Source: Planctomyces sp.
Lineage (GTDB): Bacteria > Planctomycetota > Planctomycetia > Planctomycetales > Planctomycetaceae
NCBI GenBank assembly: GCA_005778115.1
Contig: SXKJ01000462.1
Span: 1-33,959 of the forward strand
DNA length: 33,959 nt
Direction: 5' to 3'
Shown: in pieces, positions 16,988 to 26,885 of the stretch
Numbering within the stretch: the first letter of the stretch is position 1
How the letters are laid out: each line of letters starts with the position of its first letter
The notes under the pieces: generated by a model
What the model was told of the DNA's origin: nothing
Seen by the model: the letters and a program-made list of their open reading frames with translations, nothing else
The model's database searches: none
Position numbers and translations under genes: made by a program

Positions 16988-18529
16988 ATGCGATCTCAAC
17001 CGCGGAGAATCTTGGCGGTTCTGTTGCTGACCGGATTGGTTGGCTGTCAAAGCTCTGGTCGCGCAGTGTCCCCAAGGCGAGTGCAGCGCGTGCCGGCCTG
17101 GCCGCCGCCGATGACCTCTCCGGCGCCCAGGCCCGCATCGCCAACCGTCGCACCGTGGATGCGATCCGAGCCAGCACCGATCGGCAAACCCGTCCCGACT
17201 CCAACTCCCGATCCGCAGCAGAAGGCGGGTGCGAAACTTTCGAATGAGATCGACGTCCTCGAAGTTCTACCCGATTCGGCCGACTCGTCGGAGCAACCTC
17301 AAATCCGTTTCAAGCCGGTGACGCCGGAGTCAGCCAACGGAGCGGGAGCCAATCAAGACCTGGACCTCCTGCCGCCTCCATCCGTTGTTCCCAAGCGAAG
17401 CGGGGACTCGCCAAGTGGCGGCGCTGAGCGCAAGCCCTCAGGGCCGAGCTTGGGATTTGAAACGCTCAACGCGCCAAATGATTCGGCGCTGAGCTTTGAG
17501 GTCCGTGCTCAACGGCAGCGTCCCGTCGGTGGGCCGGCGACGTTTGACGTCGTCGTGCGAAACAACGGAACGGAGACCATCACCGGCGTACTGGTCAACG
17601 TGGATTTCGATGAGGCGCTCGTCTTTTCCGGCCGCGCGGAGAAGCGGTTGAAGAAAGACCTCGGCCAGTTGCTCCCGAGCCAATCGCGCGAGATGCGGCT
17701 GACGCTGACGAGCGATCAACTCGGCAAACACGTCTGCCGCTTCTCGACGACTGCGGAAGGGATTACGGCCATCGAACGCGAAGTCCTCGTCGAGTTCATC
17801 AATCCGAAACTCCAAGTGGAGTTGGTCGGCCCAGCTCGGCGCACGGTCGGCAGCCGCGCCGAGTTCACGGTGAAGATCGCCAACACATCGGACAAAGCGA
17901 TCGACGACTTACGAGTGACGTTGCAGCACGACGCGGCACTGACTCCGCACATCGCGACCGGCGGCTTCCAGCGTGAAGAGCATTCGCTGCGCTGGTCGCT
18001 CGGCCGCCTGGAGGCCGGAGCCGGCATCCAAGTTCAAGCCGAGTTCGATTGCCGACAACTCTCCGAGCAAGCGTGCGTCGCGGCGGAAGCTCGCAGCACG
18101 GAGTTATCAACCGATCCCATCGAGAGCTGCCTGACAGTTGTGGCCGTTCCAGGATTGCTCGACCTGCGCGTCTCCGATCGCACCGATCCTGTCAAAGTTG
18201 GCGAGGAGGCCGAGTTCGAGATCACCGTGCAGAATCTCGGCTTGCAGGCGGTCTCCGAAGTGCAACTCGATGTGCAAACCTCAGAGCATCTACGAGCCGC
18301 CACTCACACCGCGAAGGTCGGTGACCGGGAGATCAAACTCACAGCGACGCAACGCGACGGCACGCTGCGACTGGTCCTGCCGGACTCCCTGCCGCCCGAC
18401 GCGACGTTGCGAATCGTGCTACGAGCCACCGCGCTCCAACCTGGCGACGCTGAATTCCGTGTGGTCGCGAACGCCGGAGCGGACGGGACTCCCGCAGAGT
18501 CCTCCGAATTTACGTCGATCAATCCGTGA
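16988..18529 (+). CDS. Lipoprotein with DUF11/CARDB-like repeats
   Basis: The 513-residue protein starts with MRSQPRRILAVLLLTGLVGC. LVGC is a lipobox, so Cys20 should be lipidated and the protein anchored to a membrane. A proline-rich, low-complexity stretch (about 25-160) acts as a stalk. Three Ig-like beta-sandwich repeats of the DUF11/CARDB kind follow: one with FDVVVRNNGTETITGVLVNV (about 165-275), one with FTVKIANTSDKAIDDLRVTL (about 276-390) and one with FEITVQNLGLQAVSEVQLDV (about 391-500). A GGGA site lies 7 bases before the ATG. No catalytic residues are apparent; a structural or adhesive role at the cell surface is likely. It precedes the giant FG-GAP gene by about 400 bases on the same strand, so they may be functionally related but need not be one operon. 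Confidence 0.8.
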   Translation: MRSQPRRILAVLLLTGLVGCQSSGRAVSPRRVQRVPAWPPPMTSPAPRPASPTVAPWMRSEPAPIGKPVPTPTPDPQQKAGAKLSNEIDVLEVLPDSADSSEQPQIRFKPVTPESANGAGANQDLDLLPPPSVVPKRSGDSPSGGAERKPSGPSLGFETLNAPNDSALSFEVRAQRQRPVGGPATFDVVVRNNGTETITGVLVNVDFDEALVFSGRAEKRLKKDLGQLLPSQSREMRLTLTSDQLGKHVCRFSTTAEGITAIEREVLVEFINPKLQVELVGPARRTVGSRAEFTVKIANTSDKAIDDLRVTLQHDAALTPHIATGGFQREEHSLRWSLGRLEAGAGIQVQAEFDCRQLSEQACVAAEARSTELSTDPIESCLTVVAVPGLLDLRVSDRTDPVKVGEEAEFEITVQNLGLQAVSEVQLDVQTSEHLRAATHTAKVGDREIKLTATQRDGTLRLVLPDSLPPDATLRIVLRATALQPGDAEFRVVANAGADGTPAESSEFTSINP

Positions 18530-18931
18530 CTGTGGATCGTGACGAGGGGCCATGTTGGTAGTGTTGCCGTGCCTGTCATGCACGCGAACCGCGTGTGCCA
18601 CCATTCGATGATCGGATCCGCTCCGCGAATTAAAAAAAGATTCGCCTTGGCTGCCGAGGTGATTTTGCTTTGCGAGTCCTGACGGGCTTCTTACTCTATC
18701 GCCCTCCCACCGCCGCCGGTTTGCGGATTTGCGAAGACACGCGCGACGGCGTTGGGAGTGAACCCCCTGAGTGCGGTCTGGTTCAAAACGCATTTGGATT
18801 TGTGCCAGAGGTTTCCGTGCTCTAAGGCAAGCTGTTTTGCAAACGTAAATGCCGTTGTGCAGCAGTGCCGAATCAATCGATGCGAAGTTGGTGGCGAGCG
18901 GATTATCGGTCATTTGTGAGGAGGGCTCCCG
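18530..18931. other. Intergenic region before the giant FG-GAP gene, no gene seen
   Basis: About 400 bases lie between two plus-strand genes. Near the left there is a short hairpin, CACGCG-AAC-CGCGTG at 18581-18595, inside a GTGCC-rich segment that looks like another intergenic repeat. No frame has a convincing start. The promoter of the operon beginning at 18932 is expected here but was not pinpointed. The ribosome binding site GAGGAGGG lies just before the ATG. Confidence 0.45.
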
Positions 18932-21900
18932 ATGCGGTTAGGCTCCTGGCTGAATCGACGTTCCGCGCGGCAGGTACGTCCGAGGCGAGAGAGCCTCCGC
19001 CATCGAAGGTCAATGTCGGCCATTGAGCGCCTGGAGGATCGTCTCCAATTGACGCCGACGACTTACACAGCGACTGGCTTGCCGTTGCCTGTGCCGCCCA
19101 TCGTGTCCGGTTCCGCGAGCACGTCGGTCTCGACGATTCACGTCGCGGATGAGTTCGTGATCCAAGACGTCAACGTGCGTCTCAACATTCAGCATACCTG
19201 GGACGCGGATCTGGATGTCTTCTTGATCGCTCCCGATGGGACGCGGGTAGAATTGTTCGCGGCGATTGGCGGTAGTTTCGACAACTTCACCGCGACCACG
19301 CTCGATCAGCAGGCGGACCAATTCATCGTGAATGCGTTCGCGCCATTCACGGGAACGTTTCGGCCGAGTGGTGATCTGTCGGCGCTGAATGGCCACTCGG
19401 CACAAGGTGATTGGCAATTGGAACTCACCGATACGTTCCTGGCCGCGGACAACGGCACGCTCACCACTTGGTCTCTGGAATTGCTGACGGATGTCGAAAA
19501 CGCCGCACCGTTGACTTACTCGGCCACGGACCTGCCGCTCCGAGTCCCTCCGGTTCGGCCCAGCACCACGGTCTCGATGATTTCGGTCGCGGACGAATTC
19601 GTGGTTCAAGACGTCAATTTACAACTCACCATTGAACATACCTACGACTCGGATCTGAGAGCTGTCTTAGTCGCTCCGAATGGGACGCGCGTGACATTGT
19701 TTTCTGGAGTTGGTGGAAGTGGCGGCAACTTCATCGAGACGAACCTGGATCAGCAAGCGAGCCAGGCGATTGCCAGCGGGACGGCTCCGTTTACCGGAAC
19801 GTTTCGGCCGAGCGGTGATCTATCGACTCTGAACGGTCTGAATTCGCAAGGTATTTGGCAATTGGAAATCACCGATACCTTTCTGTCGGCGGATTCGGGC
19901 CGGCTGCTGTCTTGGTCGCTGACACTGGATGATGTTCTCCCCGATATTGTGGGCGGGACGCTGGGAACATCGGCAACCACCAATTCGCGATTGGCCTCTG
20001 GAACGATCAATACACCCTCCGATGTCGATCTCTATTCGATCAACTTGCCAGCCGGGTTGAGCGTCACGGCAAGCCTGACAGTTCCGCCGGGAAGTCAACT
20101 CGAAGGCTACTTGCGCGTGTTCGACGCGGCCGGTGTTCCCTTGGAATCCACCGGAGGCGACACGAACGGTGGGGCCACGCGGATCACATTCACTCCACAA
20201 ACGATCGGCCGCTACTACATCGGAGTCTCCAGTCTTGGGAACGAGACTTACGACCCAGTCACCGGTGCGGCCATTTCCGGTTCCACTTCAGGTGCCTTTG
20301 AATTCCGAGTGACGACGGATGCCACTCAGGACTTCACCGAGTTCCCGGCAACCAACTGGCAGACATTTGCCGAGGGTGGTACCGCATCGGTCTCAGACGA
20401 CCAAACACATGTGATCGCGGGGAACCAGTCGCTCAAGTTCGTCACCACAAGTGGCTTCGACACGGGGGTCATTCTGACAACGGGCGGTTCCGCTTGGGAT
20501 CTCTCGGATTCCGATACCTTGGAATTCTCAACCTTTGCAGAAAATCCACATCCGCTTGGGTTCCAGGGCAATCAACCAAACATTGACTTGGTGACGACCA
20601 GCGGGGTCATTCATTTGAGGCCCAATCGATTGCTGATTCGCAATCAGCAATGGCAGCAAATCAAAGTGCCCTTGGCCGGCGACTCTGTTTGGAGTTTGAC
20701 GACGGAAGGCGCTCCCGATCTCTCGGCCGTCACCAGCTTGGTGATTCATCTCGATACCTGGGATTTCGGCTTCACGGTCTATTTTGATGACGTGAAGTTC
20801 TCGGCTCGCCCCGACGTCGTCGCGGGAACAGCATCGGGAACCATCGAGACTCCGTCGGACGTGGAGTTGCTCTCGATCGACTTACCGGCCGGCTTGAGAG
20901 TCACGGCGAGTTTGGAACTCACATCGGGCAGTGACTTGGACGGCTGCTTGCGCGTGTTCGATCTAGCGGGTCATCCCTTGGACGTGAGCGAAAGTGTCAC
21001 TGCGGCGGGTCAGCCACAGGTCACCTTCTCTCCGCCGACGCAAGGACGCTACTTGGTCGGAGTCTCCAGCCTTGGCAATGAAAACTACGATCCCGTGACC
21101 GGCACGACCGTCGCAGGTTCCACCACGGGAGGATTCTTGCTGCGAGTGACCACCGATGCGGCCCAGGATGTGACCGAATCCGCGGCCAGCAACTGGCAAA
21201 CCTTTGCCTCGGACGGTAGGCCGGCATTCGTCTCTGACGATCAATCGCATGTGTTGGCAGGGAACCAGTCGCTCAAGTTTTTCACGAGAAGCGGGTTCGA
21301 CACGGGCATCGAACTCTCGACGGGCGGCTCGGTTTGGAATCTCTCGGATTACGACACCTTGGAGTTGTCGGCCTTTGCCGACAATCCGAATCCCTTTGGT
21401 TTTCAGGGAAACCAGCCGATCGTTGAGTTATTCACTCCCAGCGGCAGCCTTCGTCTGAGGCCGAACCAACTCTTCCCGCGGAACCATGAATGGCAACGGC
21501 TGCAAATCCCACTGGCTGGCGATGACGACTGGGTACGGACTTTGACGGGGACTCCCGACCTCTCCGCCGTCACTGGATTGTCGATCCAACTCGATACATG
21601 GGATACCAGTTTTACCATGTACTTCGACGGCATCCGATTCTTGAAGTCCGACGAACCTGCTCTCGATCACGCCGCGAGCCAAATGATTCCTCTTCCGGCC
21701 CCACTGGATTCGGCTGGCGCTGTCGAGTTGTCTGACACTGGAATTGCCGGCGAATACGTTCTGAATGTCGCGGGAACGGGCACGCTAACTCTTTCGCTGC
21801 TCGATTCGGAGGATCGACAATTCCTGGGAACCGTAAGCTTGCTGGCGACAGATCGGCGCGTGTTGCGTGAGCAGAACTTCGTAGACTCATCGGCCGACGA

Positions 21901-24900
21901 GCCAAGTCGGGTGGTGGAACACATCGGACCGGGGAATTATCTCGTGGTGGTCCGACCGCGTGACATCGCGAGTCTTCAAGAGCTTTCCGTCGAGGCGAAT
22001 TTCGTCACGACATCGGATCCACGTTTACCGACGTCCGTCGGTGCTTTTCCGAAGTCGGCGCTGACCGTGAATCTCAACGATGATGAGTTTCTCGATGTCG
22101 TCACGGTCAATGAGTTCTCGAATGATGTTTCCGTGCTGTTGAGCCGGGGTGATGGGACGTTTGAGTTGGAACGTCGGTTCTCAGTCGGCCTCGAACCGGT
22201 GACCGCGCAGGCCGTGAACGTGGGTGGCGATCACCATTTGGATCTCGTCACGGTCAACGAAGCCTCGAACGATGTCTCCGTGCTGTTGTGGCGAGACGGG
22301 ACGTTCCTGCCCGAACGAAGATTCGCCGTCGGCGTTGGCCCCGTCGCGCTTCGAGCCCTGGATATCGACGGCGACCTCACGCATCAGGTCGATCTGGTCG
22401 TAGCCAATCGTTTTTCCAACGACGTCTCGGTGCTCATCAACCTCGGTAACGGGATGTTCGGGGAAGAACAGCGGCTGACGGTCGGCGACAGCCCAAACTC
22501 CGTCCAAGTCTTGGATGCCAACGGGGACCAGCAACTCGACATCGTCACGGCCAATGAATTGTCGAAGGACATCTCGGTGTTGCTGGGGACAGGAGGCGGA
22601 TTATTTGAGTCGCAGCGAACATTCCCGGTCAGCGGCAATCCAACAAACGTGCAAGCCGTCGATGTCAACGGCGACCATCGGCTGGATCTGATTGCGCCGA
22701 ACCATGTGCGACTCTTCGGCGATTCTCTGAATGCCTACGAATTCAACCCGCTCTCGCTGCTGCTAGGGACGGACAATGGGAGCGTTTTCCAGTCCGAACG
22801 AAGCCTCTTTGGAGTCTTTGGACCGACGGCAGTGGAAGGCGTGACTCTGAATAGCGATCAGACGCTCGATCTTGTCGTGTCGAACGGCTTGTTTCGGTCC
22901 GTGACCGTGTTAAGCGGATTCGACGCAGATCTCTTTTACACCGGTTTCTTTCCCGTTGGCACATTTCCGACCGACCTGGGGGTCATGGATTTGGACGGCG
23001 ATCAGCTCTTGGACTTCGTGACTTCCAATGAATTCTCGAACGATGTGTCGATGGGACGGGGGTTAGGCGACGGAAGTTTTGAGGAAGAACAGAGATTTCA
23101 AGTCGGCCCGTCACCGCAAGCGGTGCAAATCATCGACATGAACGGTGACGATCGGCTGGACCTCGTGACACCGAATCTTGGCCGATACGACTATGCCACG
23201 GGCAGCTATTCGGCGGGAAGCGTTTCGGTGCTGCGAGGCAACGGCGACGGCACGTTTGCCGTTCGACGCCGTTTCAGCATCGGGGATTCTGGAATCGGCT
23301 ACATTCCCCTGTCGATGAACGCCGCCGATGTCAACGATGATGGCCGCGTCGATTTGATCGCACCGAACGGCTTCGGCAACGATGTCTCGGTGCTGTTAGG
23401 GCGCGGAGACGGAACCTTTGAGCCGCATAAGCGATTTGACGTCGGGGCGTACCCCGCGAGAGTTCAGACCGACGATTTGAATGGCGATGGACGACAAGAT
23501 CTGATTACGCAGAACTTCGCCTCGGGCGACAACTCGATTTTGATCGGCCGTGGCAACGGAACCTTTGAATTCTTTCAACGGCAAGCTCCATTGGTCGAGC
23601 TTCCCGATCCAGTGTTCTCAACGGACGTTAATGGAGACGGCGTCCTCGATCTCATTGTGGACGTCAATGGCGACGGACTCACTGACCGCATCATCCCCGA
23701 CTTTCTCGCAGGTGAGGTCGAGGTGCAGCTCGCGGACTCCGCAGGAGCGTACTCGAATGCATTGTCGGTGGCGCCGATCTCCATTGGGACACGCCCCGTC
23801 ATTGAAAATATCAACGGTGATCGGGACGCCAACGGGCAACAGATTGATGACGTGTTGGTGCTCAGCCGCGATGGCGATGTCCTCTACCGTCAGGGAATGC
23901 GCGTGGTCTCGGCCAGGAGAGTCTCGGCCGAAGAGACATCCCTGAGTGAGTTTCAGACAGCCATCGTGGTTAATGCCGGCCAACCCGCGCGTGATTTCAC
24001 GGTGCTGCGGACTTCCGAGGGAATTCAAATCGCGACGCTGGACCGCACCGGAAATTCCGTCAGCCTGTTCGAGTTTCGCGTCCCATCGCAACCGGGACGG
24101 CCGCCATCGTTTGAAAGAGTCGATACCGTGCCGATCAACGGCTCGCTGCCGGGGCGCATCGTCAGTGGTGATTTCGACCACGACCCGGCGGGTCGAGAAG
24201 ACTTCGCAGTGATCAATCAAGGCACTCAAACCATCAGCGTGTTTCTCGCGGCTGCGAACGGCTTTCAGCCAGCAGGCTCCTTGAACGCCGGAGCCGGACC
24301 TATTTCGTTGACGACGGCCGATCTGAATCGTGACGGTTGGTTGGATCTCATCGTGCCGAATCTTGGTTCTGGCGACATCAGCGTGCTGAGGAATGTCGGT
24401 AACGGACAATTCGAGCCTTCGCTGATTCGTGCCGGTGCCGGCCCGTACTTTATTGGACCCTCTCTGACGGACGCTTCGAGACTGGAAAGCCAGTCGTTTG
24501 ACGAAACTTCCAGCGCCGAAGCTGGTGACTTCAACGGCGACGGTTTCTTGGATGTGATCGCCACCAATCCCGGAAGCAACAGTTGGTCGATCGTGTTTGG
24601 AACCGATCAGGGCTTGAGTTCCGATCCGCACGTCACCTTGTTGCAGAATTCGCCTGCGCGATTCGCGGTGGTCCGAGTGGAGGACATCGATCAAGATCAC
24701 GATGACGATTCGGTGTTTCTGAACGAAGCGGGAACACAGTTGACCGTTTATCTGAATTCGAGTGACGCGAACGAGCGGCAGCCTTTGTCATTTACCCCGA
24801 CGATTGATCTGCCGACGCCGCTGACGGGATTCACGCTGCGTGACGCGAATGGCGACCACTTGCCGGACGTGTTCGCCACGAATGAGTTCGGCGACCTGCT

Positions 24901-26827
24901 GGTGTTGCTCAATCGAGGCGAAGGACGGTTCACGGAAGACCGCCACGCCGACCGCCGCACGAGCCTGGCTGTGTTGGATTTTGACTTAAACAACGATGGA
25001 CAGTTCGATGCCGTGGTGACCAATCTGGAATCCGATCAGGTCTCGATCCGGGCTGCGGGAAATGGAGCCTCCTTGGGCGATTTGGCGTCCAATGCCGGCA
25101 ACGTTACGGCACCCGGAGCACCGCAGCTTACTGACCTCAATAACGACGGAGTGGACGATCTGATCGTGCCCAATACCGGCGGCAACAGCGTGATGATTTA
25201 CCGGGGAATCGGAAATGGGACGTTCGGCCTTGGCGAAGAGATCTTCACGGGTTCGAATCCTTCGAGCGTGACGGTTAGCGATCTGGATGGCGACCCCTTT
25301 AGGGATTTGGTCGTCACCAACCGCGGCTCCAACTCCGTAGCGGTGTTCTATGGGCAACCGTTTGCCGATTTTCAAACGGTGCCGGGAGTGACTTCGATTC
25401 CCTTCCGAGCCGGTGCCCTCTCGAAACTGCCCTCCGGTTCTGGCCCCGTGGACGCTCAAGTGGTCACCCTGCGCGATCCCGTTGATGGCACCATGCAGAC
25501 CGGTTTGGTCGTGACCAACGGCACGAACGATTCGGTGTCGTTCATCCCGAGCGCCGGCAACGGCATCTTCGATGCGAGGCCGTCCAATACGGTGATGTTG
25601 AACTTCTCGCCGTTGCCGGGTGCGATCGTGAATAACATGCTGGTGTTGCCGAATCCCGACGGAAGCAATCTGGGATTTCTCTCTCTGTCGGCGGGCAACT
25701 TTAGGGACGTGCCGCCGGTGATTTCCTATTCGGTAGGTCTGCAGAGTCAACCGGTCGGTATTGACGCGAGCGCCCACCTCAACGACGACGCTTTCCTCGA
25801 TCTCGTCGTGCTCCTCGCGGCCGACAATGGGGCCTCATCGGTGTCGCTGTTGTTGGGAGACGGTAACGGCTTTGATTTCTCCGGTTCGTTTTTCCTCGAC
25901 GGGATTACTCAGGCCAGCGACTTGCAAGTGGCTGGAATGAACTTGTACGTCACCGAGGAAGGTCGAGACTTCTTCACGGTCTTCGATCTGGCCGACCTGC
26001 AACGCGAACACGGGGACGTGATTCTCGACTTCGCGGAGATTTCCGGCGGATTCGGGAACAGCGTGGCGGGTACGAATCGTCCGATTTTCGGCGTCGGCCC
26101 GTTTAGTCCTCTGCTCCTGGCGTTGTTCGGCGCGTTGCCCTCGGACGACCAACAGGAACGTGGTGCGACAAACCTCGACGACCAGCCTGCGAGTTGGCAG
26201 ACCTTGGTCTCAATGGTCACACAAGTGATGCAGAAGTTGGACGGGTTCACGAATGACCTTGGCAACAGCTTACTGGTTTCGGCGTTGACGACGATCAGCA
26301 CAGACTTGGGGCTGCTCAAGCTGAGTCAATCCGACACTCTGCGGACGAGCGTTCAAGCAGTAGTCACATCGCTGAGTTTGCTGCCGGGAACACAGCCGGT
26401 GACGCAGGTGCTTCGCGGACTCCGCAGTCTGCGACTCACTCGGCCCAATGCGCCTGCCAGTCGTCCGTCAGGCTCCGCGACGCCACCTGCCGTCAAGCCC
26501 CCCGTCACGGTTCCGATAAAAGCGGCTCTCGACCAGTCCTCGGCAGTCTCCACGAACGATCAAGCCGAGCTGGCGAATTACCTCGGCCAGCTCGTCACCG
26601 ACAACAAACTGGCGAGCGAGTTATTCGATCACGGTTCGCGATCGTCGGAGTCCGTGTTCTTGAAAACGGCCGATGAGGAACTGAGCTACGTGGTTCCCGG
26701 TTGGCCGATGTTCGCGGGGAATGGATTGGTCGCATCCGCCGTCGCGAAATTCAGTCCGCGTCCATTGCGACAACGCCATTCGCCACACAGAAATGCTCGA
26801 CGGATCGAGCGGGACATCGCCGATTGA
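18932..26827 (+). CDS. Giant exported FG-GAP/VCBS repeat protein with tandem P-domains
   Basis: The 2631-residue protein begins with an arginine-rich leader and ERLEDRLQL (about 32-40), a variant of the planctomycete LEPR-type motif found at the start of giant exported proteins. Two proprotein-convertase P-like domains follow in tandem (about 46-187 and 193-331). Next comes a two-fold repeat of a pre-peptidase C-terminal-like domain plus a jelly-roll, carbohydrate-binding-like domain (341-624 and 628-906), then a spacer. Roughly 20 FG-GAP/VCBS propeller repeats run from about 1030 to 2345, with cores such as NDVSVLLSRGDGTFE and calcium-loop text DVNGDGLTD. The last 285 residues are more helical. 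No catalytic domain is visible, so it is probably a surface binding or adhesion protein. The P-domains here lie at the N-terminus without a protease, which is unusual. It heads an operon with a kinase 58 bases downstream. Confidence 0.85.
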   Translation: MRLGSWLNRRSARQVRPRRESLRHRRSMSAIERLEDRLQLTPTTYTATGLPLPVPPIVSGSASTSVSTIHVADEFVIQDVNVRLNIQHTWDADLDVFLIAPDGTRVELFAAIGGSFDNFTATTLDQQADQFIVNAFAPFTGTFRPSGDLSALNGHSAQGDWQLELTDTFLAADNGTLTTWSLELLTDVENAAPLTYSATDLPLRVPPVRPSTTVSMISVADEFVVQDVNLQLTIEHTYDSDLRAVLVAPNGTRVTLFSGVGGSGGNFIETNLDQQASQAIASGTAPFTGTFRPSGDLSTLNGLNSQGIWQLEITDTFLSADSGRLLSWSLTLDDVLPDIVGGTLGTSATTNSRLASGTINTPSDVDLYSINLPAGLSVTASLTVPPGSQLEGYLRVFDAAGVPLESTGGDTNGGATRITFTPQTIGRYYIGVSSLGNETYDPVTGAAISGSTSGAFEFRVTTDATQDFTEFPATNWQTFAEGGTASVSDDQTHVIAGNQSLKFVTTSGFDTGVILTTGGSAWDLSDSDTLEFSTFAENPHPLGFQGNQPNIDLVTTSGVIHLRPNRLLIRNQQWQQIKVPLAGDSVWSLTTEGAPDLSAVTSLVIHLDTWDFGFTVYFDDVKFSARPDVVAGTASGTIETPSDVELLSIDLPAGLRVTASLELTSGSDLDGCLRVFDLAGHPLDVSESVTAAGQPQVTFSPPTQGRYLVGVSSLGNENYDPVTGTTVAGSTTGGFLLRVTTDAAQDVTESAASNWQTFASDGRPAFVSDDQSHVLAGNQSLKFFTRSGFDTGIELSTGGSVWNLSDYDTLELSAFADNPNPFGFQGNQPIVELFTPSGSLRLRPNQLFPRNHEWQRLQIPLAGDDDWVRTLTGTPDLSAVTGLSIQLDTWDTSFTMYFDGIRFLKSDEPALDHAASQMIPLPAPLDSAGAVELSDTGIAGEYVLNVAGTGTLTLSLLDSEDRQFLGTVSLLATDRRVLREQNFVDSSADEPSRVVEHIGPGNYLVVVRPRDIASLQELSVEANFVTTSDPRLPTSVGAFPKSALTVNLNDDEFLDVVTVNEFSNDVSVLLSRGDGTFELERRFSVGLEPVTAQAVNVGGDHHLDLVTVNEASNDVSVLLWRDGTFLPERRFAVGVGPVALRALDIDGDLTHQVDLVVANRFSNDVSVLINLGNGMFGEEQRLTVGDSPNSVQVLDANGDQQLDIVTANELSKDISVLLGTGGGLFESQRTFPVSGNPTNVQAVDVNGDHRLDLIAPNHVRLFGDSLNAYEFNPLSLLLGTDNGSVFQSERSLFGVFGPTAVEGVTLNSDQTLDLVVSNGLFRSVTVLSGFDADLFYTGFFPVGTFPTDLGVMDLDGDQLLDFVTSNEFSNDVSMGRGLGDGSFEEEQRFQVGPSPQAVQIIDMNGDDRLDLVTPNLGRYDYATGSYSAGSVSVLRGNGDGTFAVRRRFSIGDSGIGYIPLSMNAADVNDDGRVDLIAPNGFGNDVSVLLGRGDGTFEPHKRFDVGAYPARVQTDDLNGDGRQDLITQNFASGDNSILIGRGNGTFEFFQRQAPLVELPDPVFSTDVNGDGVLDLIVDVNGDGLTDRIIPDFLAGEVEVQLADSAGAYSNALSVAPISIGTRPVIENINGDRDANGQQIDDVLVLSRDGDVLYRQGMRVVSARRVSAEETSLSEFQTAIVVNAGQPARDFTVLRTSEGIQIATLDRTGNSVSLFEFRVPSQPGRPPSFERVDTVPINGSLPGRIVSGDFDHDPAGREDFAVINQGTQTISVFLAAANGFQPAGSLNAGAGPISLTTADLNRDGWLDLIVPNLGSGDISVLRNVGNGQFEPSLIRAGAGPYFIGPSLTDASRLESQSFDETSSAEAGDFNGDGFLDVIATNPGSNSWSIVFGTDQGLSSDPHVTLLQNSPARFAVVRVEDIDQDHDDDSVFLNEAGTQLTVYLNSSDANERQPLSFTPTIDLPTPLTGFTLRDANGDHLPDVFATNEFGDLLVLLNRGEGRFTEDRHADRRTSLAVLDFDLNNDGQFDAVVTNLESDQVSIRAAGNGASLGDLASNAGNVTAPGAPQLTDLNNDGVDDLIVPNTGGNSVMIYRGIGNGTFGLGEEIFTGSNPSSVTVSDLDGDPFRDLVVTNRGSNSVAVFYGQPFADFQTVPGVTSIPFRAGALSKLPSGSGPVDAQVVTLRDPVDGTMQTGLVVTNGTNDSVSFIPSAGNGIFDARPSNTVMLNFSPLPGAIVNNMLVLPNPDGSNLGFLSLSAGNFRDVPPVISYSVGLQSQPVGIDASAHLNDDAFLDLVVLLAADNGASSVSLLLGDGNGFDFSGSFFLDGITQASDLQVAGMNLYVTEEGRDFFTVFDLADLQREHGDVILDFAEISGGFGNSVAGTNRPIFGVGPFSPLLLALFGALPSDDQQERGATNLDDQPASWQTLVSMVTQVMQKLDGFTNDLGNSLLVSALTTISTDLGLLKLSQSDTLRTSVQAVVTSLSLLPGTQPVTQVLRGLRSLRLTRPNAPASRPSGSATPPAVKPPVTVPIKAALDQSSAVSTNDQAELANYLGQLVTDNKLASELFDHGSRSSESVFLKTADEELSYVVPGWPMFAGNGLVASAVAKFSPRPLRQRHSPHRNARRIERDIAD

Positions 26828-26885
26828 ATGCGGCGAGATCATTGGAATTCAGCCGCTCAGGACGTCCCCTTTGGAAAGAACTTGG

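Noticed and set aside
23618-24700. Minus-strand open frame of 360 codons
   Set aside because: It is a shadow of the FG-GAP repeats; its apparent repeats mirror those of the real gene.
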